64,000 nucleotides of DNA from CAZAQK01 sp046344715 (GCA_046344715.1 JBKDKX010000019.1:1-64000); one strand, 5' to 3'; positions 17,019-26,278 are shown, numbered from the stretch's first letter. The notes: generated by a model not told the origin, from the letters alone. A program made the numbers and translations.

Positions 17019-18272
17019 ATGGATCATTTCCACTATAAGCAGGGCATTTATCATGCTGAAGATGTTTCGCTTGCACGCATAGCAGAGGAAATTGGTACAC
17101 CATTTTATTGCTACTCCACGGCAACGCTTACGCGCCATTATAATGTGTTTGCCTCACACTTTGCGGGCATGGATACAAAGATTTGCTACGCCACCAAAGC
17201 CAATAGCAACCTTGCTGTTATCAAGACACTAGCGAAGCTTGGGGCAGGTGCAGATGTGGTTTCCGAAGGTGAAATACGCTTGGCACTGGCGGCAGGTGTG
17301 AATCCTAATGATATCGTGTTTTCCGGTGTAGGCAAAACGGCTGCGGAAATGGCCTATGCGCTGGATGCGGGTATTTATCAGTTCAATGTGGAGTCTGAGC
17401 CAGAACTGTTACTGCTGAATGAGGTTGCGTTATCCAAAAATGCCAAGGCACGCATTGCCATCCGCGTGAATCCGGATGTTGACCCGAAAACCCATGCCAA
17501 AATTTCCACCGGCCAGAAGGAAAGCAAATTTGGTGTGCCGATGCATGATGCGCTGTCACTGTATGTGCAGGCGGCAGAACTGAAAGGCCTTGATGTGCAG
17601 GGCGTGTCCATGCATATCGGTTCGCAGCTGACAAAAATTGAACCCTTTGCACAGGCCTTTGCGCGGCTTCGTGCATTTGTGGAAGAGTTGCGCGCCAAGA
17701 ATATTCAGGTGCGCACGGTGGATGTAGGCGGTGGCTTGGGCATTCCGTACGGCGAGGATGAGCCGCTTTCGCCAGATGATTATGCCGAAGTAGCAAAACG
17801 CGAAATGCAAGGCCTTGGCTGCCAGCTGATATTTGAGCCTGGCCGTATGCTGGTAGGCAATGCCGGTATTATGGTTACCCGTGTAATTTATGTGAAAAAA
17901 AGTGCAAACCGCACGTTTGTGATTGTAGATGCAGGGATGAATGATTTAATTCGCCCAACGCTGTATAATGCCTACCATGCGGTGGTGCCGGTGCAGGAAA
18001 GCAAGGCAAAGTCTGAGCAGGTGGACTTGGTAGGCCCTGTGTGCGAGACCGGTGACATATTTGCGGAGCAGCGCATTATGCCGCTTCCCAAAGCAGGTGA
18101 TTTGTTGGCATTCCGTTCATGTGGTGCATATGGTGCGTCAATGGCTGGCACCTATAATGCGCGGCCTTTGGTTGCAGAAGTCATGGTGAACGGTGATCAA
18201 TTTGCAGTGGTGCGCCCACGGCAGAGTTATGAGGATTTAATCAAGCGCGATAAATTGCCGAATTGGTTGTGA
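17019..18272 (+). CDS. lysA: Diaminopimelate decarboxylase
   Basis: PLP enzyme making L-lysine from meso-diaminopimelate (417 aa, normal length). Visible motifs: the PLP-lysine segment KICYATKANSNLAV near residue 60, SKFGVP, SMHIGSQLT, the phosphate-binding DVGGGLGIPY, EPGRMLVG and the C-terminal catalytic CETGDIFA. It starts 3 bp after the lipoprotein stop, so it is the last gene of the argH operon. Confidence 0.95.
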   Translation: MDHFHYKQGIYHAEDVSLARIAEEIGTPFYCYSTATLTRHYNVFASHFAGMDTKICYATKANSNLAVIKTLAKLGAGADVVSEGEIRLALAAGVNPNDIVFSGVGKTAAEMAYALDAGIYQFNVESEPELLLLNEVALSKNAKARIAIRVNPDVDPKTHAKISTGQKESKFGVPMHDALSLYVQAAELKGLDVQGVSMHIGSQLTKIEPFAQAFARLRAFVEELRAKNIQVRTVDVGGGLGIPYGEDEPLSPDDYAEVAKREMQGLGCQLIFEPGRMLVGNAGIMVTRVIYVKKSANRTFVIVDAGMNDLIRPTLYNAYHAVVPVQESKAKSEQVDLVGPVCETGDIFAEQRIMPLPKAGDLLAFRSCGAYGASMAGTYNARPLVAEVMVNGDQFAVVRPRQSYEDLIKRDKLPNWL

Positions 18273-18390
18273 GCATTTTCCATTTAATCGTGTGCGTCGT
18301 TATCCTTCGGACTCGGTGTGCTCACGTACTATTATGTACGCTGCGCGCACCTCGCCTCGGCTGTCTAGCACACAATTAAAGCGAAAACGC
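18273..18390. repeat. 118-bp imperfect inverted repeat filling the lysA-hpt gap
   Basis: The arms 18273-18295 and 18368-18390 are inverted copies over 23 nt with about four mismatches. A second palindromic core lies at about 18321-18348 (ctcacgtac...gtacgctgcg). The element begins on the base after the lysA stop and ends on the base before the stop of the convergent hpt gene, so it occupies the whole gap. A transcript from either strand would fold into a long hairpin, which could serve as a bidirectional terminator. It is a different family from the TGTCA elements. Confidence 0.7.
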
Positions 18391-18948
18391 TCAGGCGACA
18401 GCAGAAGGAATCACCCCAATAAACGGCAGTTCTCGGTAAAAATTGGCATAGTCCAGTCCGTACCCCACCACGAATTTATCCTGCACCACAAAGCCAACAT
18501 ATTCCGCTTCAATGGGTACTTTGCGTTTGCCTGGTTTTTCCAGCAGCACCGCTATTTTCACGGAACGTGCGCCGCGGCTTTTGATGAGGTCACGCGCAAA
18601 GGTGAGGGTGCGGCCGGATTCTAAAATATCATCAACGATCAATACATCACGTCCTTCGACGGATTCTACAATATCTTTTACCAGCTGCACTTGACCGCTA
18701 GAGGTTGTGCCTCGGCCATAACTGGCTAGCGTCATAAAATCCAGTTGCGGTTGCAGGCCTTCATAATGCAGGGCGCGAAGCAGGTCAGCGGCAAACACGA
18801 AGCTACCACGCAGCAGGGGAATAATCATTAAATCGTTTTTGAAATCAGCGGCGATATTCTGAGCGATACCCTTTACACGGGCATGTATATCATGCGCAGG
18901 AATCAATACGTCAATGTCACTGAGTGGGTTCGGTGCTTGTGGTGGCAT
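18391..18948 (-). CDS. hpt: Hypoxanthine phosphoribosyltransferase
   Basis: Purine salvage: converts hypoxanthine (and often guanine) plus PRPP to the nucleotide (185 aa). The PRPP-binding motif is VLIVDDILESGRTL, with the family's PLLRGSFVFAADLLR loop before it and VVGYGLDYANFYRELPFIG near the end. The first 32 bp overlap the upstream zinc-ribbon gene, so the pair is transcribed together. Confidence 0.92.
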   Translation of the reverse strand: MPPQAPNPLSDIDVLIPAHDIHARVKGIAQNIAADFKNDLMIIPLLRGSFVFAADLLRALHYEGLQPQLDFMTLASYGRGTTSSGQVQLVKDIVESVEGRDVLIVDDILESGRTLTFARDLIKSRGARSVKIAVLLEKPGKRKVPIEAEYVGFVVQDKFVVGYGLDYANFYRELPFIGVIPSAVA

Positions 18949-19588
18949 CAGGTTTATCTCTAAGGGCTAATTCCAGTGGGCTGCCAACTTCCACCACAAA
19001 TTTTCTGGCCAGTGTGAATTTCACTGGAATTTCACCGGTGGTAAATGGAAAAGATTCATAGGCTTTGACGACTTTTCCTTCCTCGCTGAAATCCATATAT
19101 TGTAGCGAAGAACCCGTGCTATCAACGATTGAAACACGCAACACAGGCGATACCATATCCTCGCCGGAGGTGTTGTGAATTTTACCTTTAATTTCATATA
19201 TCGTGGGCGCGCCCTCTTTTTCCTGCTTAGTGATGGCAAGATCAGAAATTACAGCTGCATTGCTCGGTGGGCTGCCAATGAGTGATGGAAACAGCATAAT
19301 AAGCAGTAGTGTAAGCGCAGTCGCCGTGAACCCAAGCACACTGGCCATCAATGCAATGGACGGCTTGGCAGCTTTAACGGCGGGCAGATTAGAGCCTTTG
19401 GGGATGGGGCGTGGTTTTACGTTTATTTCCTCTACCATCTCGGAAACCGCGCTCATTGGCGGCTGGGCAACGCCTGCCACCTGCCATGTATGCTTGCATT
19501 TGGCGCAACGAACCGTACGACCAGTTGCGCCGATGGAGGTGTCGGGAACAAGGTACCGTGTATTACATGCGGGACACTGCAAAATCAT
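18917..19588 (-). CDS. MJ0042-type zinc-ribbon, membrane-anchored protein
   Basis: A 223-aa protein with an N-terminal zinc ribbon (CPACNTRYLVPD...VRCAKCKHTW, two CxxC pairs), a Pro/Lys-rich cytoplasmic linker, one membrane helix near residues 82-107 (ASVLGFTATALTLLLIML) and a C-terminal extracytoplasmic domain of the DUF3426 type. The arrangement is common in alphaproteobacteria beside hpt and ftsE. Function is not established. Confidence 0.8.
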   Translation of the reverse strand: MILQCPACNTRYLVPDTSIGATGRTVRCAKCKHTWQVAGVAQPPMSAVSEMVEEINVKPRPIPKGSNLPAVKAAKPSIALMASVLGFTATALTLLLIMLFPSLIGSPPSNAAVISDLAITKQEKEGAPTIYEIKGKIHNTSGEDMVSPVLRVSIVDSTGSSLQYMDFSEEGKVVKAYESFPFTTGEIPVKFTLARKFVVEVGSPLELALRDKPDATTSTEPTQ

Positions 19589-19668
19589 GAATCCTGTATC
19601 ACGATGTAGTTGTAATTAACTAAGGTCTGTAGCATATCTGGGGAAGGTTCACAACAACGCATAGCATT

Positions 19669-20319
19669 ATGATAAAACTCGAACATGTCAGCATGGAGTA
19701 TATTCCCGGCGAGGAAATACTCAGCGATATCTCGATTGAGCTTAAGAAAGGCTCATTCCATTTCCTTACTGGCCGCAGTGGTTCAGGTAAAAGCACACTG
19801 CTTTCGCTGCTGTGGCTGCAACGCCGCGCCGCGCACGGGCATGTCTATATGTTTGGTCAGGATGTATCCAGCGTGCCGCGTGAAAGCCTTCCATACCTGC
19901 GCCGCAAAGTGGGTATTGTGCTGCAGGATTATCGTCTGCTGGATCATCTGACCATTGGCGAAAATGTTGGCTTGCCGCTGAAAGTAATGGGCGAATCGCC
20001 TACAGATATTGAAGCAAAAGTCCGCGAGCTGATGGCATGGATGGAAATCCCTGAGTATTATGATGCCTATCCGCGCACGCTTTCCGGTGGTCAGAAACAG
20101 CGAGCCGCCATTGCCCGCGCGGTTATCACCAACCCGGAAATTTTGTTGGCGGATGAGCCCACCGGAAACCTTGATTCCGAGCTGGCTATAAAATTTATGT
20201 ATTTATTTGAACAGCTTAATAAGATGGGTACGACCATACTTTTTGCCACACATGATCAACATCTTGTTTCCTCCTTCGATTATCCTGTGCTAAGGTTGAA
20301 GAATGGCAAGTTAACGTAA
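19669..20319 (+). CDS. ftsE: FtsE-like cell-division ABC ATPase
   Basis: A 216-aa ATP-binding protein: Walker A GRSGSGKSTLLSL, Q-loop VLQDYRLLDHLT, signature LSGGQKQRAAIARA, Walker B ILLADEPTGNLDSE, H-loop ATHDQHL. The DYRLLDHLT segment is typical of FtsE. Family knowledge: FtsE works with the membrane protein FtsX to control peptidoglycan hydrolases at the division site, and ftsX normally follows directly. Here a PfkB kinase gene follows instead after 14 bp and no FtsX is in the window, so either ftsX moved or this ATPase has lost or changed its partner. Confidence 0.85.
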   Translation: MIKLEHVSMEYIPGEEILSDISIELKKGSFHFLTGRSGSGKSTLLSLLWLQRRAAHGHVYMFGQDVSSVPRESLPYLRRKVGIVLQDYRLLDHLTIGENVGLPLKVMGESPTDIEAKVRELMAWMEIPEYYDAYPRTLSGGQKQRAAIARAVITNPEILLADEPTGNLDSELAIKFMYLFEQLNKMGTTILFATHDQHLVSSFDYPVLRLKNGKLT

Positions 20320-20333
20320 GAAAACACAAGAAA

Positions 20334-21521
20334 ATGAATTCAAAAAAACCGTTCAGAGTTTTTGCAACTGATATTTCAACAGTAGATAAAAATTACTCTC
20401 TTATCCGCAACCCTGCGCTGCAGGCAGTTGCTGATAGTTATGGTTGTAGCAAAGGCAGCAAAGGCCCGCTGGATGATGCGCAGCTCGCAGATATAGCTCC
20501 CCGCACATCAGGCAATAGATTCACGGAATTTGCTGGCGGATCATCGGCTAACACACTGGCTACTCTTTCCAAGCTCATGGGAAAAGATGCTATCGATATA
20601 GATTTTTTAAGTGTGGTGCCTGAAAAAGGCCATGCAGCCGCTGTAATTGAAGCAGCCATGCAAAAGGCTGAATTGAATCTCATCAGGGCAAAAATGCCTG
20701 AAGGAGTGGCGGCTCAGGAAGCGACATCGTATATTTTTAAACATGAGGACGGCGAAAAATCGAGTCTTACTCATTCAGGCACGGCGCGTCAGGCACTCAA
20801 GAAATCCATGCTAAAACCAGATATGATGAAAGATTATGATGCTATCATGGTGCAAGGTGCACTGTGGCAAAAGTTTGACTGGGATTTTGTGGATGAATTG
20901 CTGGATCAGCGCTGGAAACATGGCAAAGAATTATGGCTTACGCTGCCAACTGTCGCCAAATTCGGTGAATCAAAAAAAGATTTCTTCGAGTGGCTTACAC
21001 GCAGTGCCAACCTTGTGCTTGCAAACATCAAGGAACTTGCACTGGTTGAAGGTGTCATCGATGCCAGCGTGAAAGAAGAAAACATGACCGTTGCGCAGAA
21101 AGACGAAGCTCTGAGACGGCTGCAGGCGTCGTTTAACGTGGATGATGCTTCATTCCCCGATAAACAGCGTATGGTTAACCGGCACAGGCAGGTTGGTTTT
21201 ATCACGGATGGGAAATACGGTTCACACGTTGTCACGAAAGATGATATAAAATATTACCCCACCGAACCGCTGCCTGTAGAAGAAATTGCCAATAGTGCTG
21301 GTATTGGCGATACGGCCTTCGCCGGATTTATTTACGGATATCTAAACGGCATGTCTCATGAAAACAGTGCAAAAATTGGTATGGCACTGGCGAAGGAAAA
21401 ATTGCGTGAAGATGCGCCAAGGCTCATGGAACCTAAAAATGCATTAAAAAAAGTTATGCCGTACCTTGGGCATATGCTTGCAGACAGCAGGGAGCCATTA
21501 GACATTAGTAATGCAAAATAA
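20334..21521 (+). CDS. PfkB-family carbohydrate/nucleoside kinase
   Basis: A 395-aa ribokinase-fold protein. The substrate-side glycine motif is FAGGSSANTLATLSKL and the ATP/anion-hole motif is SAGIGDTAFAGFIYGYL, a variant of the usual GAGD with the catalytic Asp kept. The overall pattern is closest to adenosine kinase-like members, but about 60 residues longer than most. It follows ftsE by 14 bp, in the place where ftsX would be expected. Substrate not determinable from sequence. Confidence 0.75.
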   Translation: MNSKKPFRVFATDISTVDKNYSLIRNPALQAVADSYGCSKGSKGPLDDAQLADIAPRTSGNRFTEFAGGSSANTLATLSKLMGKDAIDIDFLSVVPEKGHAAAVIEAAMQKAELNLIRAKMPEGVAAQEATSYIFKHEDGEKSSLTHSGTARQALKKSMLKPDMMKDYDAIMVQGALWQKFDWDFVDELLDQRWKHGKELWLTLPTVAKFGESKKDFFEWLTRSANLVLANIKELALVEGVIDASVKEENMTVAQKDEALRRLQASFNVDDASFPDKQRMVNRHRQVGFITDGKYGSHVVTKDDIKYYPTEPLPVEEIANSAGIGDTAFAGFIYGYLNGMSHENSAKIGMALAKEKLREDAPRLMEPKNALKKVMPYLGHMLADSREPLDISNAK

Positions 21522-21601
21522 CCAAATTTTTTAATGGATTATTGACGTAATAACGCTATAAAGAACCGCATCTTAGTCTAACCCGTTTCTGTGGTTCATT
21601 T

Positions 21602-21991
21602 ATGGCTTCCCATTCGCGTCCTACCTCTCCGCATCTTACTATTTACCGCCCGCAAATCAGCACGGTTTTGTCCATTGCTCACCGTATAACGGGTGTTGGG
21701 CTGTATGTTGGCCTTGTGGTATTTGCCTACTGGCTGTGGACGGCGGCTTATAACCCGACCGGCTATGCCTCTTTGCATGATTGTCTTTCGTCATGGTTTG
21801 GTAGGATTTTCCTCTTTGGATGGACACTCGCGTTTTTCTATCATTTAGCCAATGGCATCCGTCATTTGTTCTGGGACATCGGCAAGGGCTTTGAATTGCC
21901 GGTGATGGCCAAATCTGGCTGGGCTGTGGTGTTTTTTGCCATACTCATGACGGGCTTTACATGGGGCTTTATTTTCGCAGGGGGCAACTAA
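21602..21991 (+). CDS. sdhC: Succinate dehydrogenase cytochrome b556 subunit
   Basis: Membrane anchor of complex II (129 aa). It begins RPTSPHLTIYRPQ and has the family motif SIAHRITGVGLYVG with the quinone/haem-region Ser-His-Arg, then FYHLANGIRHLFWD with the haem-ligand His in helix 2. Three membrane helices are evident. First gene of sdhCDA; sdhD begins 3 bp after the stop. Confidence 0.93.
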   Translation: MASHSRPTSPHLTIYRPQISTVLSIAHRITGVGLYVGLVVFAYWLWTAAYNPTGYASLHDCLSSWFGRIFLFGWTLAFFYHLANGIRHLFWDIGKGFELPVMAKSGWAVVFFAILMTGFTWGFIFAGGN

Positions 21992-21993
21992 AC

Positions 21994-22413
21994 ATGGCGT
22001 CATCATCTTCAGGATTCCGCAGTAAAATGGCGCGTGTTAAGGGGCTTGGGGCAGCGCATCACGGTGTATCTCACTGGTGGTGGCAGCGGCTTACAGCGGT
22101 TGCCATGGTCCCGCTTAGTATCTGGTTTGTCTATTCGGTGGTGACGGTGATGCTCTCTTCCGATGTATTGAAAGTGGCGGAATGGTTTGCATCTCCCATA
22201 AACACCATCATGATGGTGTTGCTTATTGCGATTGCATTCTTCCACGCAAAGCTTGGCGTGCAGGTGGTAATTGAGGATTATGTAAAAACACCCTTCATGA
22301 AATATTTCCTGCTTATCGGGAATGTGTTCCTTTGCCTGTTACTTACCATCGTCAGCATCATGGCTGTTCTCAAAATGCATTTACTTGATATTATCTCCGG
22401 AGGCGTCCTCTAA
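21994..22413 (+). CDS. sdhD: Succinate dehydrogenase hydrophobic membrane anchor subunit
   Basis: Second membrane subunit of complex II (139 aa from ATG 21994). The N terminus GLGAAHHGVSHWWWQRLTA and helix 2 FFHAKLGVQVVIEDY are typical of alphaproteobacterial SdhD, the latter carrying the haem and quinone-side residues. Three membrane helices. Overlaps sdhA by one base (TAATG), indicating translational coupling. Confidence 0.92.
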   Translation: MASSSSGFRSKMARVKGLGAAHHGVSHWWWQRLTAVAMVPLSIWFVYSVVTVMLSSDVLKVAEWFASPINTIMMVLLIAIAFFHAKLGVQVVIEDYVKTPFMKYFLLIGNVFLCLLLTIVSIMAVLKMHLLDIISGGVL

Positions 22414-24194
22414 TGACTGCGTACAAAATAATAGACCATTACCATGACGTAGTTGTTGTAGGCGCGGGCGGCGCAGGCTTGCGTGCTACATTCGGCATGG
22501 CAGCGGCTGGCCTGAATACTGCCTGTATTTCCAAAGTATTCCCCACACGTTCGCACACGGTGGCAGCGCAAGGCGGGATTTCCGCAGCCCTTGCCAATAT
22601 GGGTGAGGATGACTGGCGTTGGCATTTTTACGATACCATCAAGGGTTCTGACTGGCTGGGCGATCAGGATGCCATTGAGTATATGTGCAAAAACGCCGCC
22701 GATGCCATTATTGAGCTGGAGCATTTCGGCGTGCCATTCTCGCGCACACCGGAAGGCAAGATTTACCAGCGTCCGTTTGGCGGTATGACAACACATTACG
22801 GCAAAGGCACCGCACAGCGCACCTGTGCCGCTGCCGACCGCACGGGACATGCCATTTTGCATACGCTTTACACACAGGCACTTCGCCACAAGGCGCAGTT
22901 CTTCATTGAATATTTCGCACTGGATCTGCTGATGGATGAGCAGGGCGCATGCCGCGGTGTGATGGCGTGGAATCTGGATGATGGCACCATGCATCGCTTC
23001 AACGCCCACATGGTGGTGCTTGCAACGGGTGGTTATGGTCGTGCCTATTTCTCCTGCACTTCGGCACATACCTGCACGGGTGATGGCGGCGGCATGGTGG
23101 TGCGCGCTGGCTTACCGCTTCAGGATATGGAGTTTGTGCAGTTCCACCCAACCGGTATTTACGGATCAGGCTGCTTAATTACCGAAGGTTCTCGCGGTGA
23201 GGGTGGTTACCTTGTAAATTCCGAAGGTGAGCGCTTCATGGAACGTTATGCGCCGAGTGCGAAAGACCTCGCATCGCGCGATGTGGTGTCTCGCGCCATG
23301 ACCATTGAAATCCGCGAAGGTCGCGGCGTTGGGCCAAATAAAGACCATATTTATTTGCACTTAGACCATCTTGATCCGCAAATCCTGCATACTCGCCTGC
23401 CGGGTATTTCTGAAACTGCGAAGATTTTCGCTGGTGTGGATGTAACGAAGCAACCTATTCCTGTGCTGCCAACCGTGCATTATAATATGGGCGGTATCCC
23501 CACCAATTATCACGGTGAAGTGGTGACAATGAAAAATGGCAACCCAGATGCCGTGGTGCCCGGCCTCATGGCGATTGGTGAAGCAGCATGCGTTTCTGTG
23601 CATGGTGCGAACCGTCTGGGTTCAAACTCATTGCTGGATTTGGTGGTATTTGGCCGTGCGGCAGCACACCGTGCTGCAGAAGTCATTAAGCCCGGAACAC
23701 CGCACGGTGTCCCAGTCTCTGCTGATTATGCGCTGGCACGCTTTGATGCTATCCGTAATGCGAACGGCTCACTGCGTACTGCAGAAATCCGCCGCAATAT
23801 GCAGCGCACCATGCAAAACCACGCGGCCGTATTCCGTGACCAGAAAGTGCTTTCTGAAGGCGCAGAAAAAATGTCGCAGGTTTGGCAGAGCTTTGATCAG
23901 CTTTCGGTGGCAGATCGTGCATTGGTGTGGAACTCAGATTTAGTGGAAGCGCTGGAGCTGGATAATTTGCGCTCGCAGGCACTCATCACCATCACCAGTG
24001 CCTTAAACCGTAAGGAAAGCCGCGGCGCCCACGCGCGTGAAGATTATCCTGACCGTGATGACAAACACTGGATGAAGCACACGCTCGCATGGCTGGATGA
24101 CAGCGGCAAAATGTCGACCGATTATCGCCCTGTGCATCTCAATACACTTTCAAACGAAGTGCAGGCGGTTCCACCTAAAGCAAGGGTATATTGA
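22413..24194 (+). CDS. sdhA: Succinate dehydrogenase flavoprotein subunit
   Basis: Catalytic subunit oxidising succinate to fumarate (593 aa). Dinucleotide-binding VVVGAGGAGLRA at the N terminus, covalent-FAD histidine motif RSHTVAAQGGI, DDWRWHFYDTIKGSDW, active-site HPTGIYGSG...EGSRGEGG and HGANRLGSNSLLDLVVFG are all intact. Part of sdhCDA; the partner sdhB lies 1.3 kb downstream behind two unrelated genes. Confidence 0.97.
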   Translation: MTAYKIIDHYHDVVVVGAGGAGLRATFGMAAAGLNTACISKVFPTRSHTVAAQGGISAALANMGEDDWRWHFYDTIKGSDWLGDQDAIEYMCKNAADAIIELEHFGVPFSRTPEGKIYQRPFGGMTTHYGKGTAQRTCAAADRTGHAILHTLYTQALRHKAQFFIEYFALDLLMDEQGACRGVMAWNLDDGTMHRFNAHMVVLATGGYGRAYFSCTSAHTCTGDGGGMVVRAGLPLQDMEFVQFHPTGIYGSGCLITEGSRGEGGYLVNSEGERFMERYAPSAKDLASRDVVSRAMTIEIREGRGVGPNKDHIYLHLDHLDPQILHTRLPGISETAKIFAGVDVTKQPIPVLPTVHYNMGGIPTNYHGEVVTMKNGNPDAVVPGLMAIGEAACVSVHGANRLGSNSLLDLVVFGRAAAHRAAEVIKPGTPHGVPVSADYALARFDAIRNANGSLRTAEIRRNMQRTMQNHAAVFRDQKVLSEGAEKMSQVWQSFDQLSVADRALVWNSDLVEALELDNLRSQALITITSALNRKESRGAHAREDYPDRDDKHWMKHTLAWLDDSGKMSTDYRPVHLNTLSNEVQAVPPKARVY

Positions 24195-24195
24195 T

Positions 24196-24636
24196 ATGGC
24201 AGATGCGAAGCCGATATTACTGATTGCGGAGGATAATAAACTAATTGCAGATGTGTTGCAGAAGGTATTTTCCCGTAAGTTTGACGTGCGTAGTTACGAA
24301 AAAGGTGAAGATGCTATTAAGGCACTTCAAGACATTGGCCGGCCAGTTGTGATGCTTACCGATAATGGTTTAGAAGGCAGCATGACAGGCTTTGATTTGA
24401 TTGAGCAGGCAAGAGCATTACATCCGGATATGCCTGCAGTGATGCTGAGTGGGTATGTATCTCCTGAAGGTCAACAAAAATTACAAGCGTTGAATGTACC
24501 ACTGGTAAATAAACCAGCTTTACCAATAGATATTGAACCTCTGCTTGAGGCAGCTCTGCGCAAGTTGGAAGGTGGAAGAACTCCGATACAACATGCAATA
24601 CGCCCAAGGGATAAAGATGGCAGGGGGCCTGCATAG
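24196..24636 (+). CDS. Stand-alone response-regulator receiver protein
   Basis: A 146-aa single receiver domain. Acidic pocket LLIAEDNK, phospho-acceptor Asp in VVMLTDNGLEG, the Thr/Ser position in AVMLSGYVS and conserved Lys in LVNKPALP are all present. No output domain; the Arg/Gly/Pro-rich tail may be disordered. It starts 1 bp after the sdhA stop and is therefore in the sdh operon, between sdhA and sdhB. No cognate kinase is in the window. Stand-alone receivers usually act in phosphorelays or bind a partner protein. Confidence 0.85.
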   Translation: MADAKPILLIAEDNKLIADVLQKVFSRKFDVRSYEKGEDAIKALQDIGRPVVMLTDNGLEGSMTGFDLIEQARALHPDMPAVMLSGYVSPEGQQKLQALNVPLVNKPALPIDIEPLLEAALRKLEGGRTPIQHAIRPRDKDGRGPA

Positions 24637-24641
24637 CGCGT

Positions 24642-25472
24642 ATGTCTCGCTTTTCGAAAATTTTTGTACTATCTGCGCTTATTCTTCTTGCCGCATGTCA
24701 GGCGCCGACTACATATCGTCCAGAACTTACACCGGAAGAAATCCGCGCTGAACAGCAAGCGCAGCAGCAGATGGTGGATGAAATCAGTGCACAGGGCGGC
24801 TCTAAAAAGAATTGGAAAGGCAAGCCAGACATGCGTAAGCAGTTCGAGCGTGTGGCCTCTAAAATCGAAGAAGCAGGCGCAGAGATTTGTCGTGAGATGG
24901 GCGTGCCGCAACAGGGTGGAGAGTGCTATTATCATTTTCGCATTAAGCAGGAAGACGATGTGATAAATGCATATGCGGACGGTGAAAACATCGTAGTGAA
25001 TACAGCCATGCTGAAATTTTTGCAAAGCGATGACGAGCTTGCCGCTATACTTGGCCATGAGTTTGCACACAACCTGATGGGGCATGTAGATGCCGGTATG
25101 AAAAATACAATGGCAGGCGCATTTGTCGGATTGTTATTAGACGCCGCCGCCGCTTCACAGGGGATTAATACGCAAGGTGGCTTTACACAGTCTGGCGCTG
25201 ATATGGGGCGGCTGACATATTCTGTAGAGTTTGAGGAAGAGGCTGATTATGTCGGGCTCTATGTGGCGTCCCGTGCGGGGTATGATGTGAATAAGATGCC
25301 GATGGTCTGGCGGCGCATGTCGATAGAAAATCCTGATGCCATTTATAATGCTCGTACACATCCTTCAAATGCAGCACGTTTTGTTGCGTTACAAAAAACT
25401 ATCGATGAAATTAATTACAAACGTAAACATAAAGTGGCAATGTTGCCGGATATAAAAACCCAAGCAGAGTAA
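24642..25472 (+). CDS. M48-family metalloprotease lipoprotein
   Basis: A 276-aa predicted lipoprotein: signal MSRFSKIFVLSALILLAAC with C19 as the lipidation site, then a BepA/LoiP-like M48 peptidase domain. The zinc motif is HEFAHNLMGH, preceded by VNTAMLKFLQSDDELAAILG, and the third-ligand region is FEEEADYVGLYVASRAGYD. Family knowledge: such periplasmic proteases act in outer-membrane protein quality control. It lies 5 bp after the response regulator and 4 bp before sdhB, so it is embedded in the sdh operon. Confidence 0.88.
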   Translation: MSRFSKIFVLSALILLAACQAPTTYRPELTPEEIRAEQQAQQQMVDEISAQGGSKKNWKGKPDMRKQFERVASKIEEAGAEICREMGVPQQGGECYYHFRIKQEDDVINAYADGENIVVNTAMLKFLQSDDELAAILGHEFAHNLMGHVDAGMKNTMAGAFVGLLLDAAAASQGINTQGGFTQSGADMGRLTYSVEFEEEADYVGLYVASRAGYDVNKMPMVWRRMSIENPDAIYNARTHPSNAARFVALQKTIDEINYKRKHKVAMLPDIKTQAE

Positions 25473-25476
25473 TGGT

Positions 25477-26277
25477 ATGGCAGAGCTAAGACTTCCTCCG
25501 AATTCAAAAGTTGGCAAAGGCAGCAATTATGTTGCCCCGCATGGCACGAAGAATGTGAAGAAATTCAATATTTACCGCTGGGATCCGGAAGATACGGATG
25601 AGGGAGGTAAGCCAAAAAACCCACGCATAGATACCTATGAGCTGGATATGGATAGCTGTGCTCCGATGGTGCTGGATGCGCTGATAAAAATCAAAGATGA
25701 GGTGGATTCTACGCTTACCTTCCGCCGTTCCTGCCGCGAGGGTATCTGCGGTTCTTGTGCGATGAATATTGATGGTACCAACACGCTCGCCTGCATTAAA
25801 CCCATTGAAGATGTAAGTGGTGATGTGAATATTTACCCGCTGCCGCATATGGAAGTGGTAAAAGATCTCGTGCCGGATATGACGCATTTTTACGCGCAAT
25901 ATGAATCCATCAAACCGTGGCTGCAAACCACCACGCCACAACCTGCGAATAAAGAACGCCTGCAATCGCCGGAAGATCGCGCGAAGCTGGATGGGCTGTA
26001 TGAGTGCATATTGTGTGCGTGTTGCTCCACTTCCTGCCCAAGCTACTGGTGGAATTCAGACCGTTTCCTTGGCCCTGCGATTTTGCTGCAGGCATATCGC
26101 TGGATCATTGACAGCCGCGATGAATTTACCGGCGAACGCCTTGATAATCTCGAAGATCCGTTCCGCCTGTATCGTTGCCACACCATCATGAACTGCGCAA
26201 AAACCTGCCCGAAAGGTTTAAACCCTGCAAAAGCTATTTCAGAAATCAAAAAGCTGATGGTGGAACGCGCTATCTGA
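25477..26277 (+). CDS. sdhB: Succinate dehydrogenase iron-sulfur subunit
   Basis: Electron-transfer subunit of complex II (266 aa). The 2Fe-2S cluster motif is CREGICGSCAMNIDG, the 4Fe-4S motif CILCACCSTSCPSYWW and the 3Fe-4S motif CHTIMNCAKTCPKGLNP. All cluster cysteines are present. It follows the M48 gene by 4 bp and precedes thrB by 1 bp. Confidence 0.97.
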   Translation: MAELRLPPNSKVGKGSNYVAPHGTKNVKKFNIYRWDPEDTDEGGKPKNPRIDTYELDMDSCAPMVLDALIKIKDEVDSTLTFRRSCREGICGSCAMNIDGTNTLACIKPIEDVSGDVNIYPLPHMEVVKDLVPDMTHFYAQYESIKPWLQTTTPQPANKERLQSPEDRAKLDGLYECILCACCSTSCPSYWWNSDRFLGPAILLQAYRWIIDSRDEFTGERLDNLEDPFRLYRCHTIMNCAKTCPKGLNPAKAISEIKKLMVERAI

Positions 26278-26278
26278 T

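Noticed and set aside
22410..23069. 219-codon open frame antisense to sdhA
   Set aside because: Cys/His-rich shadow of a conserved gene with no ribosome site or motif.
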